This document shows positions 8,943-18,479 of a stretch of 51,388 nucleotides of DNA, piece by piece (positions within the stretch are counted from its first letter, which is position 1; each line of letters starts with the position of its first letter). Source of the DNA: JBGPHT01 sp041484525 (GTDB lineage: Bacteria > Acidobacteriota > Terriglobia > Bryobacterales > Bryobacteraceae). The position numbers were made by a program, and so were the translations under genes. The notes beneath the pieces were generated by a model. It saw only the letters and a list, made by a program, of their open reading frames with translations, was not told the DNA's origin and did not search any database. The stretch is taken from NCBI GenBank assembly GCA_041484525.1, contig JBGPHT010000039.1, positions 1 to 51,388 of the forward strand. The letters are read 5' to 3'.

Positions 8943-9641
8943 CTAGCCTCTCAGCCTCCGCAACTGGCTCACGTCCATGGAATCGAAGGTCTCGCGAATC
9001 CGGTACACGAGGATCCCCAGCACCATCGTCGCGACAAGCAGGTCGAAAAATACTCCGAGTTCGACGATCAGCGGCATTCCATAGGTCAGAGAGATCGCGG
9101 CGAGGAAGAGGCCGTTTTCGAGAGAGAGAAGCGCGAGTACCTGAGTAAGTGCCTTGCGGCGGTTGATCATCATGAAAAACCCAATCAGGAAGAGTGAAAT
9201 CGCGACCGCCAATGTGTTGTGACCGAGGGTTGCGGGGCTGATCCCCTCTTTTGGGTGATAAAACGATTCGGCTACCACATAGCCCACCAAAGTGAGGCCC
9301 CCGGCGATCAGGATGGAAATGGGAATGTTGATGAGGGGTTCAATTTCCTGGCGAATGTCGATTTTCGCCACCAGGCGCTCCATCAGGATCGGCACGAAGA
9401 CAACCTTTACAAGGAATGTCAGCGCCGCCGCAATGTAGATGTGCGGTGCGTGGTTGTAGTACGCGATAGTGTTGGCAATGCACGCCAGCAAGAAAGACTG
9501 GGCAGCGAAGACCCGGATGTTCGTCACGAGCCAACGCTGGCCGACCATCGCGATTTGTAGTACGAGGACGAGCGCCGCCATTAAGGTGATCATCCGCTCG
9601 CCGAACTGTGTGTCCTGATAGAAGTACATGGGTGTTCTCAA
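8943..9641 (-). CDS. hyfE: HyfE-like membrane subunit (NuoK-related)
   Basis: The 232-residue protein has about six hydrophobic helices and matches the HyfE family of hydrogenase-4-like complexes: conserved acidic residues in transmembrane segments, the S-L-E-N-G-L-F motif typical of NuoK/HyfE, and V-E-L-G-V-F-F-D-L-L. It lies between the proton-pumping subunits and participates in the membrane ion path. The start at 9641 overlaps the stop of the HyfC gene by ATGA, so it is translationally coupled. A later ATG (at the Y-F-Y-Q segment) is possible but less likely. Confidence 0.88.
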   Translation of the reverse strand: MRTPMYFYQDTQFGERMITLMAALVLVLQIAMVGQRWLVTNIRVFAAQSFLLACIANTIAYYNHAPHIYIAAALTFLVKVVFVPILMERLVAKIDIRQEIEPLINIPISILIAGGLTLVGYVVAESFYHPKEGISPATLGHNTLAVAISLFLIGFFMMINRRKALTQVLALLSLENGLFLAAISLTYGMPLIVELGVFFDLLVATMVLGILVYRIRETFDSMDVSQLRRLRG

Positions 9642-10579
9642 AACAAGAATGTCGAAATCAATGCGAGCGCGCCGAGTACGAATGCCACCGCCAGCAATTC
9701 AGGCACCCGAAAAAGGCGCATTTTGGCGTTTGTCGTCTCGACCAGAACAATGAGAACTGACAGAATCACAAGCTTCAGCAGATAGGATCCGCAGCCGATA
9801 GCGAGACTGGCGGCGTTCCACTCCAGGCTAAGACCGAACGGGTAGAAGATGTTGATGAGGAGCGTCATCAGAATGAGCTGCTTCACTGCCGCGCCCCACT
9901 CGATCAAAGCAAGATAGGGTCCCGAGTACTCGAGAATCATCGCTTCGTGAATCATCGTCAGTTCCAGGTGTGTGGCCGGGTTATCTACCGGGATGCGGCC
10001 GGTTTCGGCTATCAGGACGATGAAGAGTGCCGCGAACGCAAGCATCTGGGACGGGACCAGGAAGCGCCAACTCTGCCCGATCGCGCCGCGAACGACCTCG
10101 CTCAGGTTGGTTGAGCTCGCACTCAGAGCCACGGTAAAGATCGCGAGCATCATGGCTGGTTCGGCTAACGCCGAGATCGTCATCTCGCGGCTACTGCCTA
10201 GCCCTCCGAATGAACTGCCTGCGTCCAAGCCACCCAGCGCGAGGAAGAAGCGTCCCAATCCCAGGAGGTAGACGACGGCCAGAACACCGCCAAAGAGACT
10301 GAGTGGAGCTTCTGCCGTGATCATCGGGACGAGCAGACCGACGAGAACGGAGGTGGCAAAGACCATGATGGGCGCGGCGGCAAAGATCCACGAGGCCGTC
10401 TCAGGGATGACCATTTGCTTGCGAAGGAGCTTATTCAGGTCCCGGTAGGGCTGGAAGATACCTGGCCCGCGACGCATTTGCAGGCGAGCTTTCAGTGTCT
10501 TGATGATCCCGCTGATTAGCGGAGAAATGCACAACAGGAGAATTAGCTGGAAGATGGAGGCCAATAGCATCTTACTCAT
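9638..10579 (-). CDS. hyfC: HyfC/HycD-like membrane subunit (NuoH-related)
   Basis: The 313-residue, eight-helix protein is of the NuoH/HycD/HyfC family, which links the redox arm to the antiporter subunits. Recognisable features are the R-R-G-P-G-I-F-Q-P-Y-R-D-L-N-K-L segment after helix 1, the acidic E-T-G-R-I-P-V-D-N-P-A-T-H loop, and E-L-T-M-I-H-E-A-M-I-L-E-Y-S-G. These charged residues form the Q/E channel in complex I relatives. Both ends overlap neighbours by ATGA, so this is a tight operon. Confidence 0.92.
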   Translation of the reverse strand: MSKMLLASIFQLILLLCISPLISGIIKTLKARLQMRRGPGIFQPYRDLNKLLRKQMVIPETASWIFAAAPIMVFATSVLVGLLVPMITAEAPLSLFGGVLAVVYLLGLGRFFLALGGLDAGSSFGGLGSSREMTISALAEPAMMLAIFTVALSASSTNLSEVVRGAIGQSWRFLVPSQMLAFAALFIVLIAETGRIPVDNPATHLELTMIHEAMILEYSGPYLALIEWGAAVKQLILMTLLINIFYPFGLSLEWNAASLAIGCGSYLLKLVILSVLIVLVETTNAKMRLFRVPELLAVAFVLGALALISTFLF

Positions 10580-12621
10580 GGGCGCGCCCCAAATAGCAGC
10601 AGGGCTACCAAGGTCAGGAAGATGTATGCCAAATACGCGTGAATGCTGCCCGCCTGAATTGCCCGCAATCGATTCGCGCGTTCGAGCACCTTGTCCTTCA
10701 ACGGCTTATACAAGCGGCTCTCAAATGTTTGCTCCACTTCAGACTCGAAAAGGACAGACTTCGGATAGTACGGAGAAATGTCGAACTGCTGCTGGATTTC
10801 ACGCTTCGGTTGATACAGCGCGGCAAATATCATCCTGAGAGGCTTGGAGAAAGCGGTCGCGGTGTATTCGTTTTCCGCGGTGAGGCCCGGTAATCCACAG
10901 TCCCAGGCCGGTCCGGTACGCCGATTAGCCCGGCGAAAGCCAGCCGATCCGATAAGGATAGCGGTGAGCGACAAGAGTATTAGCAGAATGGCGATCATCG
11001 GTATGGACACGGTTCCGCCGTGAAGCGCGCCCGAGTTCAAGACCAAGCCGTGCGACGTGACGAAACTGGCCGAGGATCGAACTCCGAGGAGCTGCGCCGT
11101 AACGGAATCGAGGGCAGGTAAGAGCCAGGTTGCGCCGACGCCTAACGCCACGCAACTGAGGGCAGGGATTGCCATGCCCACCAGCATTGTCCAATGGGAC
11201 TCGTGGGCGTGTTCGGACTCGGAGCTTCTCGGCAAAGCCAGAAAGCTGATGCCGAATGCCTTGACAAAAGCCGTAGCGGCCAATGCGCCGGTGAGAGCCA
11301 GTAGGGCCCCCGCCACCGGGAAGACGAGCTTCGTGAGGCTTGGCGTGCTGCCGAAACCGGCCAGGAGAGCCTGATATGTGAACCACTCGCTGACGAAGCC
11401 GTTCAGCGGAGGAAACCCGGAAATCGCTACGGCGCCGATGAGGAAGAGGATGGCCGTAGCCGGCATCCGCCGGAGCAATCCGCCCATTCGCTCCATATCG
11501 CGAGTGCCGGTTCCGTGCAGCACCGATCCTGCTCCGAGAAAAAGGAGCGTCTTGAACATAGCGTGGTTTACGATATGGGCCAGGGCGCCGGCCAAAGCGA
11601 GAGCGGCCAGTCCTGGCTTCGAAATCGAGGAGAAAAACAGGGATGCGCCCATGCCCATCAGAATGATCCCAACGTTTTCGATCGTAGAGTAGGCAAGTAG
11701 CCGCTTCAGGTCTTTCTCGATGAGGGCATAAAGTACTCCGAGGAGCCCGGATGAAACCCCCACCGCCAGTATGACCAATGCGGCCCACTGTGGCGGCTTG
11801 CCCAGAAAGTCGAAGTAAACCCGCAAGAGACCGTAGATGCCTGTCTTCACCACAATCCCCGACATCAATGCAGAGACATTACTTGGCGCCACCGGGTGGG
11901 CGGCAGGCAGCCAGATGTGCAAAGGGACGATGCCCGCTTTCACGCCAAATCCCAAGAGGAACAAGCTGAAGAGGGCCCCGTATTGCAGAGGAGCCGGGGT
12001 CACGTGAAAGTTCGCGAATTCGAAACTGCCGGTCATGGAATGGAGCACCAGGAAGCCGGCAATCAGGAATCCCGTGCCCACATGCGACATGACGAAGAAG
12101 AGGATTCCCGCGTCGCGCGTCGCTTCGCGGTGATGTTCGAAACTTACCAGGCAGTACGCCGATAGTGCCATGACCTCCCAAGCGATGAGGAAGAAGAACG
12201 CATTTGAGGCCGTAAATACGAGGCTGAGGCTCAGAAGTTCCAGGTTGAAAAAGAATCCGAGAATGGCCGAACGGCCCGCAGTCAGGGCGGATGTGTATCC
12301 GAACGAGTAGACGGACACCGCAATCGCAACAGCGCCCAGCGCCAGCGTGAAGATTGCCGACAACGGATCCAGCCGAAGGCCAATATCCAGGAAGGGGACT
12401 CCGGAGGGGACCGCCCAGCTCACAGTATTGCCCTCAAGGATCGTCGCCAAGGAAACCCACACCTGAAGGAGTCCACCGGCGACACCGAACCCGGTGGAGA
12501 GCAGCCTCCCTAAGGACGCCGTCCGCAGGCAGAGTATCGAACCCATGGAGCCGGCGGCGTAAGCGAGCAGAACCGCCACCCAACCGTTGGCAATGAGAGT
12601 TGCAATCAAACCTTCCAGCAC
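10576..12621 (-). CDS. hyfB: HyfB-like antiporter subunit, copy 1
   Basis: The 681-residue membrane protein belongs to the NuoL/HyfB family. It has a Proton_antipo core (about residues 125-420) with the F-L-L-G-F-G-V-K-A-G-I-V-P-L-H-I-W-L-P motif. A C-terminal domain resembles the HyfB tail (W-D-C-G-L-P-G-L-T near residue 560) and ends in a further helix. It is a close paralogue of the gene at 12873-14909, with shared blocks throughout. It has its own sigma-54 promoter (12733-12748) and enhancer-like repeat (12836-12850), so the core operon can be transcribed independently of copy 2. Its stop overlaps the HyfC start. Confidence 0.9.
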   Translation of the reverse strand: MLEGLIATLIANGWVAVLLAYAAGSMGSILCLRTASLGRLLSTGFGVAGGLLQVWVSLATILEGNTVSWAVPSGVPFLDIGLRLDPLSAIFTLALGAVAIAVSVYSFGYTSALTAGRSAILGFFFNLELLSLSLVFTASNAFFFLIAWEVMALSAYCLVSFEHHREATRDAGILFFVMSHVGTGFLIAGFLVLHSMTGSFEFANFHVTPAPLQYGALFSLFLLGFGVKAGIVPLHIWLPAAHPVAPSNVSALMSGIVVKTGIYGLLRVYFDFLGKPPQWAALVILAVGVSSGLLGVLYALIEKDLKRLLAYSTIENVGIILMGMGASLFFSSISKPGLAALALAGALAHIVNHAMFKTLLFLGAGSVLHGTGTRDMERMGGLLRRMPATAILFLIGAVAISGFPPLNGFVSEWFTYQALLAGFGSTPSLTKLVFPVAGALLALTGALAATAFVKAFGISFLALPRSSESEHAHESHWTMLVGMAIPALSCVALGVGATWLLPALDSVTAQLLGVRSSASFVTSHGLVLNSGALHGGTVSIPMIAILLILLSLTAILIGSAGFRRANRRTGPAWDCGLPGLTAENEYTATAFSKPLRMIFAALYQPKREIQQQFDISPYYPKSVLFESEVEQTFESRLYKPLKDKVLERANRLRAIQAGSIHAYLAYIFLTLVALLLFGARP

Positions 12622-12732
12622 GCCTCGCCCTTCAGTTGAAGCGTCGAAGTCGAGGCCGGCTTCAATTCGTCGTCAGTCAATTCGTCCCTCTCGCGGCGTT
12701 TGCATGGTGGCTCTTTTCAAAACTGGATCTTG

Positions 12733-12748
12733 TGCAAGGCGGGTTCCA
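12733..12748 (-). promoter_or_regulatory. Sigma-54 (-24/-12) promoter for the hyfB-1 operon
   Basis: On the minus strand the site reads TGGAACCCGCCTTGCA, with GG and GC separated by exactly 10 bases and a TTGCA -12 element. The start would be near 12722, about 100 bp before the hyfB-1 ATG. An inverted repeat at 12836-12850 sits about 120 bp upstream of that start, the usual place for an enhancer of a sigma-54 activator. Confidence 0.7.
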
Positions 12749-12835
12749 ATCCTCTGCACCAACGCATGATTCTCTAGTTCCAGGCATTTGGCGAGAACGA
12801 TGTGGGGTGCTTGCGTCCGAGGTGCTCCGCCGTCG

Positions 12836-12850
12836 CTGCAACAATTGCAG
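12836..12850. promoter_or_regulatory. Inverted repeat CTGCA-N5-TGCAG, putative NtrC-type enhancer (site 1)
   Basis: A perfect 5-bp inverted repeat with a 5-bp spacer (spacer ACAAT). The same repeat occurs at 15082, 18930 and 19557, each upstream of a sigma-54-like promoter. It is inferred to be the binding site of the sigma-54 response regulator encoded at 15276-16667. Confidence 0.65.
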
Positions 12851-12872
12851 CGGCAGAATCTGAGGCAATCGC

Positions 12873-14909
12873 TCAAGACCGAACCACCGCAAGGAGCAGC
12901 ACGATCAGAGTCACAAAGATGTACGCCAAGTAGAGGTGGATGCTTCCCGCCTGGATTGCACGCATGCTGTTGGATACCCAGTAAAGCAGTCGCTGAACAG
13001 GCTGATAGAGTCTTTTTTCGAAGGTCGGCTCAATCTCGCTCTCGAAATGGATGGCCTTAGGATAGTAGGGAGAAATGTCAAAAACGGCTTGAATTTCTCG
13101 TCGCGGTTTATATAGAGCGGCGAACACCATGCGGAGCGGTTTGGAAAAGGCGGTCGCGGTGTATTCGTTCTCCGAAGTGAGCCCCGGAAGACCGCAATCC
13201 CATGTTGGACCGAAGCTCTTCAGGCTGGTCCTCCAAACGAACACGACCACGGGCACAGCCGCGATCAGGAGGAGCAGCACAGCGATCGCCGCCGTGGAGA
13301 CACTTCCGCTATGCGCGAGTCCGGCAGAGATCGCGAATCCGTTGGCGAGGGTGAGTTCCGGTCCGGCGCTTGCACCTACGAGTTGGCGGGTCATCCCATC
13401 GAAAATGGGGAGAAACCAGGACGCTCCGATTCCCAATGCCAAGCAGGCCGCGGCCAGCATGCTCATTCCCGCGATCATCGTGAGCGGCGATTCATGAGCA
13501 TGCTCGGCGTGCGGGCTTCGGGGCAAAGCGAGGAACGTGATGCCGAAGGCCTTGACGAAGCAGGCGGCGGCAAGGGCCCCGGTGAGCGCGAGGAGCGCCC
13601 CGGCGATCGGGAACATAAGGCTGACGAGACCTATGGTAGTGCCGAAGCCCGCCAGAAGACTCTGGTACGTGAGCCACTCGCTCACAAAACCGTTCAAGGG
13701 TGGTAGTCCCGAGATGGCGACCGATCCTACCAGGAAACAGAACGCCGTCCACGGCATCCGCCGGATCAGTCCACCCAGTTCTTCCATGTTTCGGGAGTGG
13801 GTGGAATGCTGCACGGCGCCCGCGCCGAGGAATAACAGGCACTTGAAGATGGCGTGATTCAGAGTATGGAACAGGCACGCGATGATGGATACGGCGGCTA
13901 ATTGCGGGTGCCCCGAGGTACGGAACATCATGGCAGCCCCCAGTCCCAGGAGTATGATGCCGATGTTCTCAATGCTGTGATAGGCCAACAGTCGCTTCAG
14001 GTCGTGCTCCATGAGCGCGTACAAGACACCCAAAATCGCGGATACGACGGCAACGCTAATGACCGCAATGCCCATCCAGGGAGGAACGACACCCAGAAAC
14101 TCCAGGAAGACCCGAACCATCCCGTAGATGCCTGTCTTGATGACAATTCCCGAGAGCAGCGCGGAGACGTTGGAGGGCGCGACCGGATGCGCCGCCGGAA
14201 GCCAAATGTGCACGGGGATCACACCAGCTTTGATTCCAAAGCCCAGGAAGAAGAGGAAGAAAGCCCATCCCTGTTGCTGTGGCGATAGATGGGAGGCCGC
14301 CGCGCGAAGGCCGGAAAAATCGAGGCTCTGAGCTCCTTGCGCGAGAAGTGCGAACCCGAGGAGCAGGCACCCCGCGTCCACATGCGCCATGATGACGTAG
14401 AGAAGTCCGGCCCTTCGGCACTCCTCGGACTGATGATCGTAGGTCACCAGGGCGTAAGCCGTAAGGGCCATCACCTCCCACGCGATTAGAAACAGGAACA
14501 CGTTCGAAGCAGTGAAGACGATTGTAAGACTCAAGAACAATGTGTTGAGGAAGAACGAGAAAAGACCCAGATTCCTGTTCTTCTCCATTGATGTCAGGTA
14601 TCCCAGGGAGTAGATCGAGACTGCGGCCACAAGGACAGACAGCGCCAGGTTGAAGAATGCGGAAAGGGCGTCCAAGGTGAAACTGTAAGCGAATAGCGGT
14701 ACTGCGGACCTGACCGACCATTCAACCGGACCACCGACTAGCGCCGCAGTCCCCGCCAGACCATCCAGGATTGCGCCGGCCAAAGCGAACCCACAGCCCA
14801 GTTGCCGAGCTTGGCGAGGGCGGCCGTGCAATAAAAGTCCGGAGAGAGCGCCCAACGCATAGGCGGCGAGCCCTCCGGTGAAGACTTCGCCTGCCGGAAA
14901 CGAGTTCAT
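12873..14909 (-). CDS. hyfB: HyfB-like antiporter subunit, copy 2
   Basis: This second NuoL/HyfB-family subunit is about 678 residues from the chosen start. It has the same domain order as copy 1: transmembrane antiporter core with F-L-L-A-Y-type gating segments, G-F-G-I-K-A-G-V-I-P-V-H-I-W-L-P, a C-terminal W-D-C-G-L-P-G-L-T block and a last helix. The frame is open further upstream (ATG at 14966, TTG at 14975). The sigma-54 promoter at 14971-14986 would start transcription near 14961, which excludes those starts and favours the ATG at 14909. Two HyfB copies imply two ion-translocating L-type subunits in one complex, or alternative complexes. Confidence 0.88.
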   Translation of the reverse strand: MNSFPAGEVFTGGLAAYALGALSGLLLHGRPRQARQLGCGFALAGAILDGLAGTAALVGGPVEWSVRSAVPLFAYSFTLDALSAFFNLALSVLVAAVSIYSLGYLTSMEKNRNLGLFSFFLNTLFLSLTIVFTASNVFLFLIAWEVMALTAYALVTYDHQSEECRRAGLLYVIMAHVDAGCLLLGFALLAQGAQSLDFSGLRAAASHLSPQQQGWAFFLFFLGFGIKAGVIPVHIWLPAAHPVAPSNVSALLSGIVIKTGIYGMVRVFLEFLGVVPPWMGIAVISVAVVSAILGVLYALMEHDLKRLLAYHSIENIGIILLGLGAAMMFRTSGHPQLAAVSIIACLFHTLNHAIFKCLLFLGAGAVQHSTHSRNMEELGGLIRRMPWTAFCFLVGSVAISGLPPLNGFVSEWLTYQSLLAGFGTTIGLVSLMFPIAGALLALTGALAAACFVKAFGITFLALPRSPHAEHAHESPLTMIAGMSMLAAACLALGIGASWFLPIFDGMTRQLVGASAGPELTLANGFAISAGLAHSGSVSTAAIAVLLLLIAAVPVVVFVWRTSLKSFGPTWDCGLPGLTSENEYTATAFSKPLRMVFAALYKPRREIQAVFDISPYYPKAIHFESEIEPTFEKRLYQPVQRLLYWVSNSMRAIQAGSIHLYLAYIFVTLIVLLLAVVRS

Positions 14910-14970
14910 TTGTCGAGGGCACCCACTTTCGCGATACGCGAACGGGCGCAACAACTCCAGATCCATGGCT

Positions 14971-14986
14971 TGCAAGTGCGCATCCA
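14971..14986 (-). promoter_or_regulatory. Sigma-54 (-24/-12) promoter for hyfB-2
   Basis: The minus strand reads TGGATGCGCACTTGCA, with GG and GC 10 bases apart and a TTGCA -12 element. The predicted start is near 14961, about 50 bp before the chosen ATG. An enhancer-like repeat lies at 15082-15096, about 128 bp upstream of the start. The -24 element is weaker than at the other sites. Confidence 0.6.
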
Positions 14987-15081
14987 GTCCGTTAGGGGAG
15001 ATGGACCATCAAAGGAAACAGTGGTTTAGGGAAAATCTTCGAGTGAGGGCGCCAGTTGAAAATCTCAACCCGCCACGATTG

Positions 15082-15096
15082 CTGCACTTTTTGCAG
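15082..15096. promoter_or_regulatory. Inverted repeat CTGCA-N5-TGCAG, putative enhancer (site 2)
   Basis: Spacer CTTTT. It lies in the 366-bp gap between the response regulator and hyfB-2, and that gap holds no gene besides this repeat and the sigma-54 promoter. It is identical in arms and spacing to the three other sites. Confidence 0.65.
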
Positions 15097-15275
15097 TACC
15101 CCGACGGCGGCCATCGTAATTAAGGATGGCGTTCTGTTTTGGCAGAGTACTTACTCAACCCCTTTCCTGTTGATTCGGGTAGCAGGCAATTTTGTTGTGC
15201 GGAAGTTTCGGATGGCAGGGGCCACGCATACGCTCCCTCTCGATTTCCAGAGCAAGCCGAGCGGTCTTTCCGCTC

Positions 15276-16667
15276 TCATTCCGACCGTTCCGTGCTGTTG
15301 TCTGTCTCGCTATCAATACCCAACCGGCGCAATTTGTAGTGAAGAGCCCTCGCACTGATTCCAAGTATTCCGGCCGCCCGCTCGCGGTGGGTAGTGACTT
15401 CAGCCAGAGTGCGCCGGATCACCATCTCTTCCATATATTCCAGAGTCTCGCCGAGCGGAATCTGAATCGTTTTCCGGGGAGGTTCAGCGGGCCGATACTC
15501 GTCTGGGAGATCCTCTGACCGAATTACTGCGTCATTAACAACGATAGTGAGCCTCTCCATCAAATTCTTCAGTTCCCGCACATTACCTGGCCAAGGCAGC
15601 CGCAGCAACGTTTCCGTGACGTCCCGGGTAAGGTGCTTCCTTGGGCGGCCGTAGCTGCCGGCGAATTCTCGTAGAAAACGATCGGCCAGCAAAGGAATGT
15701 CCTCCGACCGTTCGCGGAGGGGCGGGACTCTGACAGGGACCACGTTGAGCCGGTAGAAAAGGTCCTCGCGAAACCGTCCGGCAGCCACCTCTTCTGACAA
15801 TGTCTTGTTCGTCGCAGCGATGACTCGTATGTCCACGGAAACGAGCTTCGCTCCGCCCAATCGCCGCAACTCCTTCGACTCCAGAACGCGCAGCAACTCG
15901 ATTTGCGTCTTGGGGTTCATCTCGCCCACTTCGTCAAGAAAAAGGGTGCCGCGATGGGCCATTTCGATCTTTCCCTGCCGCGCGCTATCGGCCCCCGTAA
16001 AGGCGCCCTTCTCGAATCCGAACAACTCGCTTTCGAGGAGTGTCTCGGGGATAGCACCGCAGTTCAGGGAGATCAGCGGTCCTCCGGCACGAGGGCTTCT
16101 CTCGTGGATCGCATGGGCGATCAGCTCTTTGCCAACACCGCTTTCCCCTTGGATCAAGACGGTGGCTGGAGTGGGCGCAAGCATCTCGATTAATTCGTAG
16201 AGCTTCGCGATCTTGTCCGATTTGCCGATCAGATTCCCATACTCTTCTTTTGCAGAAACAACTCTCCTGAGGCGAAGATTGTCCTCAGTTAGAGCTTGCT
16301 TCTCCAAAACCCTCGCTAGCAACATCGGAAGGCGCTCCTGATTAATCGGCTTCTCGATGTAGTCGTAAGCACCCTGTCTCATTGCCTCGACTGCAGTCTC
16401 AATCGTTCCGTAGGCGGTCATCATGATGACGTCGATCGTCGGGTCGATCCCCTTGATCTTCGCTAGGAGGTTGAGACCGTCCTCGCCCGGCATCCTGAGG
16501 TCGCTAATCACGATCTGGAACCGTTCGCCTCGGAGCAACTGCAGAGCTTCTTGTGAGCTGGCCGCCGTCTTCGTCGAGTGGCCCAGTTTTGACAAGAGCT
16601 TCGCCAGGGCAGTACGGATATTTGCCTCATCGTCGACGATCAGGATTCTTCCATTCACCGGATTCAT
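15276..16667 (-). CDS. Sigma-54-dependent response regulator (NtrC family)
   Basis: The 463-residue regulator has a receiver domain (about 5-120, phospho-acceptor D56 in I-S-D-L-R-M-P), an AAA+ sigma-54 activation domain (about 145-375) and a C-terminal Fis-type helix-turn-helix (about 415-455). The AAA+ domain has Walker A G-E-S-G-V-G-K-E (174-181), the sigma-54 contact loop G-A-F-T-G-A (221-226) and Walker B L-F-L-D-E. It would be phosphorylated by the adjacent kinase, whose stop overlaps its ATG by 4 bp. The four sigma-54 promoters with the CTGCA-N5-TGCAG repeat nearby make it the likely activator of the hyf-like operons and of its own operon. Confidence 0.95.
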   Translation of the reverse strand: MNPVNGRILIVDDEANIRTALAKLLSKLGHSTKTAASSQEALQLLRGERFQIVISDLRMPGEDGLNLLAKIKGIDPTIDVIMMTAYGTIETAVEAMRQGAYDYIEKPINQERLPMLLARVLEKQALTEDNLRLRRVVSAKEEYGNLIGKSDKIAKLYELIEMLAPTPATVLIQGESGVGKELIAHAIHERSPRAGGPLISLNCGAIPETLLESELFGFEKGAFTGADSARQGKIEMAHRGTLFLDEVGEMNPKTQIELLRVLESKELRRLGGAKLVSVDIRVIAATNKTLSEEVAAGRFREDLFYRLNVVPVRVPPLRERSEDIPLLADRFLREFAGSYGRPRKHLTRDVTETLLRLPWPGNVRELKNLMERLTIVVNDAVIRSEDLPDEYRPAEPPRKTIQIPLGETLEYMEEMVIRRTLAEVTTHRERAAGILGISARALHYKLRRLGIDSETDNSTERSE

Positions 16668-18031
16668 TGTCGCCCGTCCGCAGCCGCTGGGGCTTCCGCG
16701 ATGGGAAGCCGCACCGTCATGCTCGTTCCTGCCCCAAGCGTGCTTTCGACCAGGATCGTACCACCGTGGTTGGTTACGATGCGATCGGCGATAGCGAGTC
16801 CCAACCCAGTGCCGTCGGTCCGCGTGGTGAAATAAGGATCGAACAGCCTGGAGATGTTCTCCGGTGGCACGCCGATTCCTTGGTCCTCAACGACCAAGTC
16901 GACAAAGCCGCCTTTCTCGCTTGTGCCGAGACTGCTGGTTACGCGGATCATGCCGCCGTTCGGCATCGCCTGCATGGAGTTGATGAGCAAATTCAGGCAG
17001 ACTTGTTCCAGTTTCGTGGCGTCCCCGAGAACTTGCGTCCCCGTGGCCTGGAGATCGAGCGAGAAGGAAATATTCTTGGCTTTCGCCTCCGATTCAATGA
17101 GCCTCAAAACACGCTGCACCGGTGCGTGAATGGGTAGGGTGACCTTGACCAGTTCTTCGGGCCTCGACAACTGTAAGAAGCTGGAAGTGATCCGGTTGAG
17201 CCTCTGGGTTTCAGCGAAAAGGACGTCGAAATACTCCTCCATATCCGCCCGGCCAGGCAGTAACGAAGCGACTTCGTCGCGGAGTAGTCGCAGATTGAGT
17301 TCGACGGCGCTCAGCGGGTTCCTGATCTCATGAGCGACTCCAGCGGCCAAAGTTCCTGCCGTTACCAACCGATCCCGCTTCCTCAGTTCCTGCTCAAGAG
17401 CTACGATTTTGGAGACGTCTTTCACAAGAACGACCAGGCCAACAGTTCGAGCGTGCTCGTCAACCTGAGCCGACACGGTTGTTCGTAGGATCAGGCGTTC
17501 TGCTCGCGAGTTGACGAAGGCGACGTCATCGTCCTGGACATATTGGTTCTCGCGCAGTGCCAGACGAATCACCTCAACAAGCCGGCGGTGCTTTCGCTCC
17601 AAATCATCCAGATCGGGATACGGCGCCTTAGATGGGAGCTCGAGAATTCGGCTGGCAGCCCGGTTGATAATCGTGATTCGCCCTTCCATGTCAATGGTGA
17701 GGACGCCGCCAACGAGACTCTCCAAGATCGCTTTGGATGTAGTCCTGATTCTCGTCAGGTGCCGCGTCGTGGAGAAATACGAAAAGACCGTCAGGACCGA
17801 TGCGGTCAGGATCATCCCAAGAATCGTCGAAAGGACAAGCAGCCTCGCCCAACTGTTTTGGATTCTGCTAAGGACCTCATCGATCGCGATCGGCCTCTCT
17901 CCGTTGACGTTGGCAGATGGAAGGCTCAGGAGCATCAGAGCGACGATCAACGACCCAATCATCGTCAAGCCCACGAAGATCGTTCGGTAGCGGAGCCCAA
18001 AAAGCCGGACATCCTGATGGTCGCTCAGCAT
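16664..18031 (-). CDS. Membrane-bound sensor histidine kinase
   Basis: The 455-residue protein has two transmembrane helices (about 18-36 and 64-86) around a very short periplasmic loop, then a PAS domain (about 100-210), a HisKA domain with phospho-acceptor H234 (V-A-H-E-I-R-N-P-L) and a HATPase_c domain (N-box N-L-L-I-N-S-M-Q-A-M, G-I-G-V-P, G-T-G-L-G-L). The small loop suggests the signal is sensed in the membrane or by the cytoplasmic PAS domain rather than outside. It overlaps the response regulator by ATGA. No PAS cofactor ligands could be assigned. Confidence 0.93.
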   Translation of the reverse strand: MLSDHQDVRLFGLRYRTIFVGLTMIGSLIVALMLLSLPSANVNGERPIAIDEVLSRIQNSWARLLVLSTILGMILTASVLTVFSYFSTTRHLTRIRTTSKAILESLVGGVLTIDMEGRITIINRAASRILELPSKAPYPDLDDLERKHRRLVEVIRLALRENQYVQDDDVAFVNSRAERLILRTTVSAQVDEHARTVGLVVLVKDVSKIVALEQELRKRDRLVTAGTLAAGVAHEIRNPLSAVELNLRLLRDEVASLLPGRADMEEYFDVLFAETQRLNRITSSFLQLSRPEELVKVTLPIHAPVQRVLRLIESEAKAKNISFSLDLQATGTQVLGDATKLEQVCLNLLINSMQAMPNGGMIRVTSSLGTSEKGGFVDLVVEDQGIGVPPENISRLFDPYFTTRTDGTGLGLAIADRIVTNHGGTILVESTLGAGTSMTVRLPIAEAPAAADGRQ

Positions 18032-18108
18032 CGTATGGAAGCGTTTGCCCTCATCTCATTGTCTTCGAGAAGGATCGGTCATGGGCAGGAGTAGAGCGAT
18101 CCGTCGTT

Positions 18109-18360
18109 TCACGAGGGGCGCAAGATTGGTAGATGTAAAGCAAGCTCCAAAACTTTCCGGGCCTCCAGGTGGTTGGGCGACATCGAAATCACCGATCGAA
18201 GCTGGTCTATGGCTTCGTCGGTCAGCGAGTTGTCCAAGAGGGCACGAGCCAGCTTGAGTCGCAATTCGGGATCCTGGGGCGCGAGTTTCGCGACTCGGCG
18301 AAGGCGGCCCAGCGCTTCCGCTGGAGTTTCCTGTCCCTCTCTCTTCGGATTCTGTTCCAT
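18109..18360 (-). CDS. Small TPR-repeat protein
   Basis: An 83-residue product with roughly two tetratricopeptide-like helices pairs (D-P-E-L-R-L-K-L-A-R-A-L-L-D, then H-L-E-A-R-K-V-L-E-L-A). The chosen ATG at 18360 begins M-E-Q-N-P-K-R. An upstream in-frame start at 18399 is possible. It lies 77 bp before the histidine kinase and downstream of the sigma-54-controlled gene at 18480-18824, so it is probably part of that transcript. It may serve as an adaptor for complex assembly or signalling, which is inference. Confidence 0.6.
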   Translation of the reverse strand: MEQNPKREGQETPAEALGRLRRVAKLAPQDPELRLKLARALLDNSLTDEAIDQLRSVISMSPNHLEARKVLELALHLPILRPS

Positions 18361-18479
18361 AGCAACCTCAACCAAGCAGGCCCTTACGTGGCTGACCAAG
18401 AACCAGCAAGCCCCGTAATCCGCGCGGGATTAGCACAGCAATTCCGGTCTATCCAGCTCTCGATCGACGGGACATCTTT

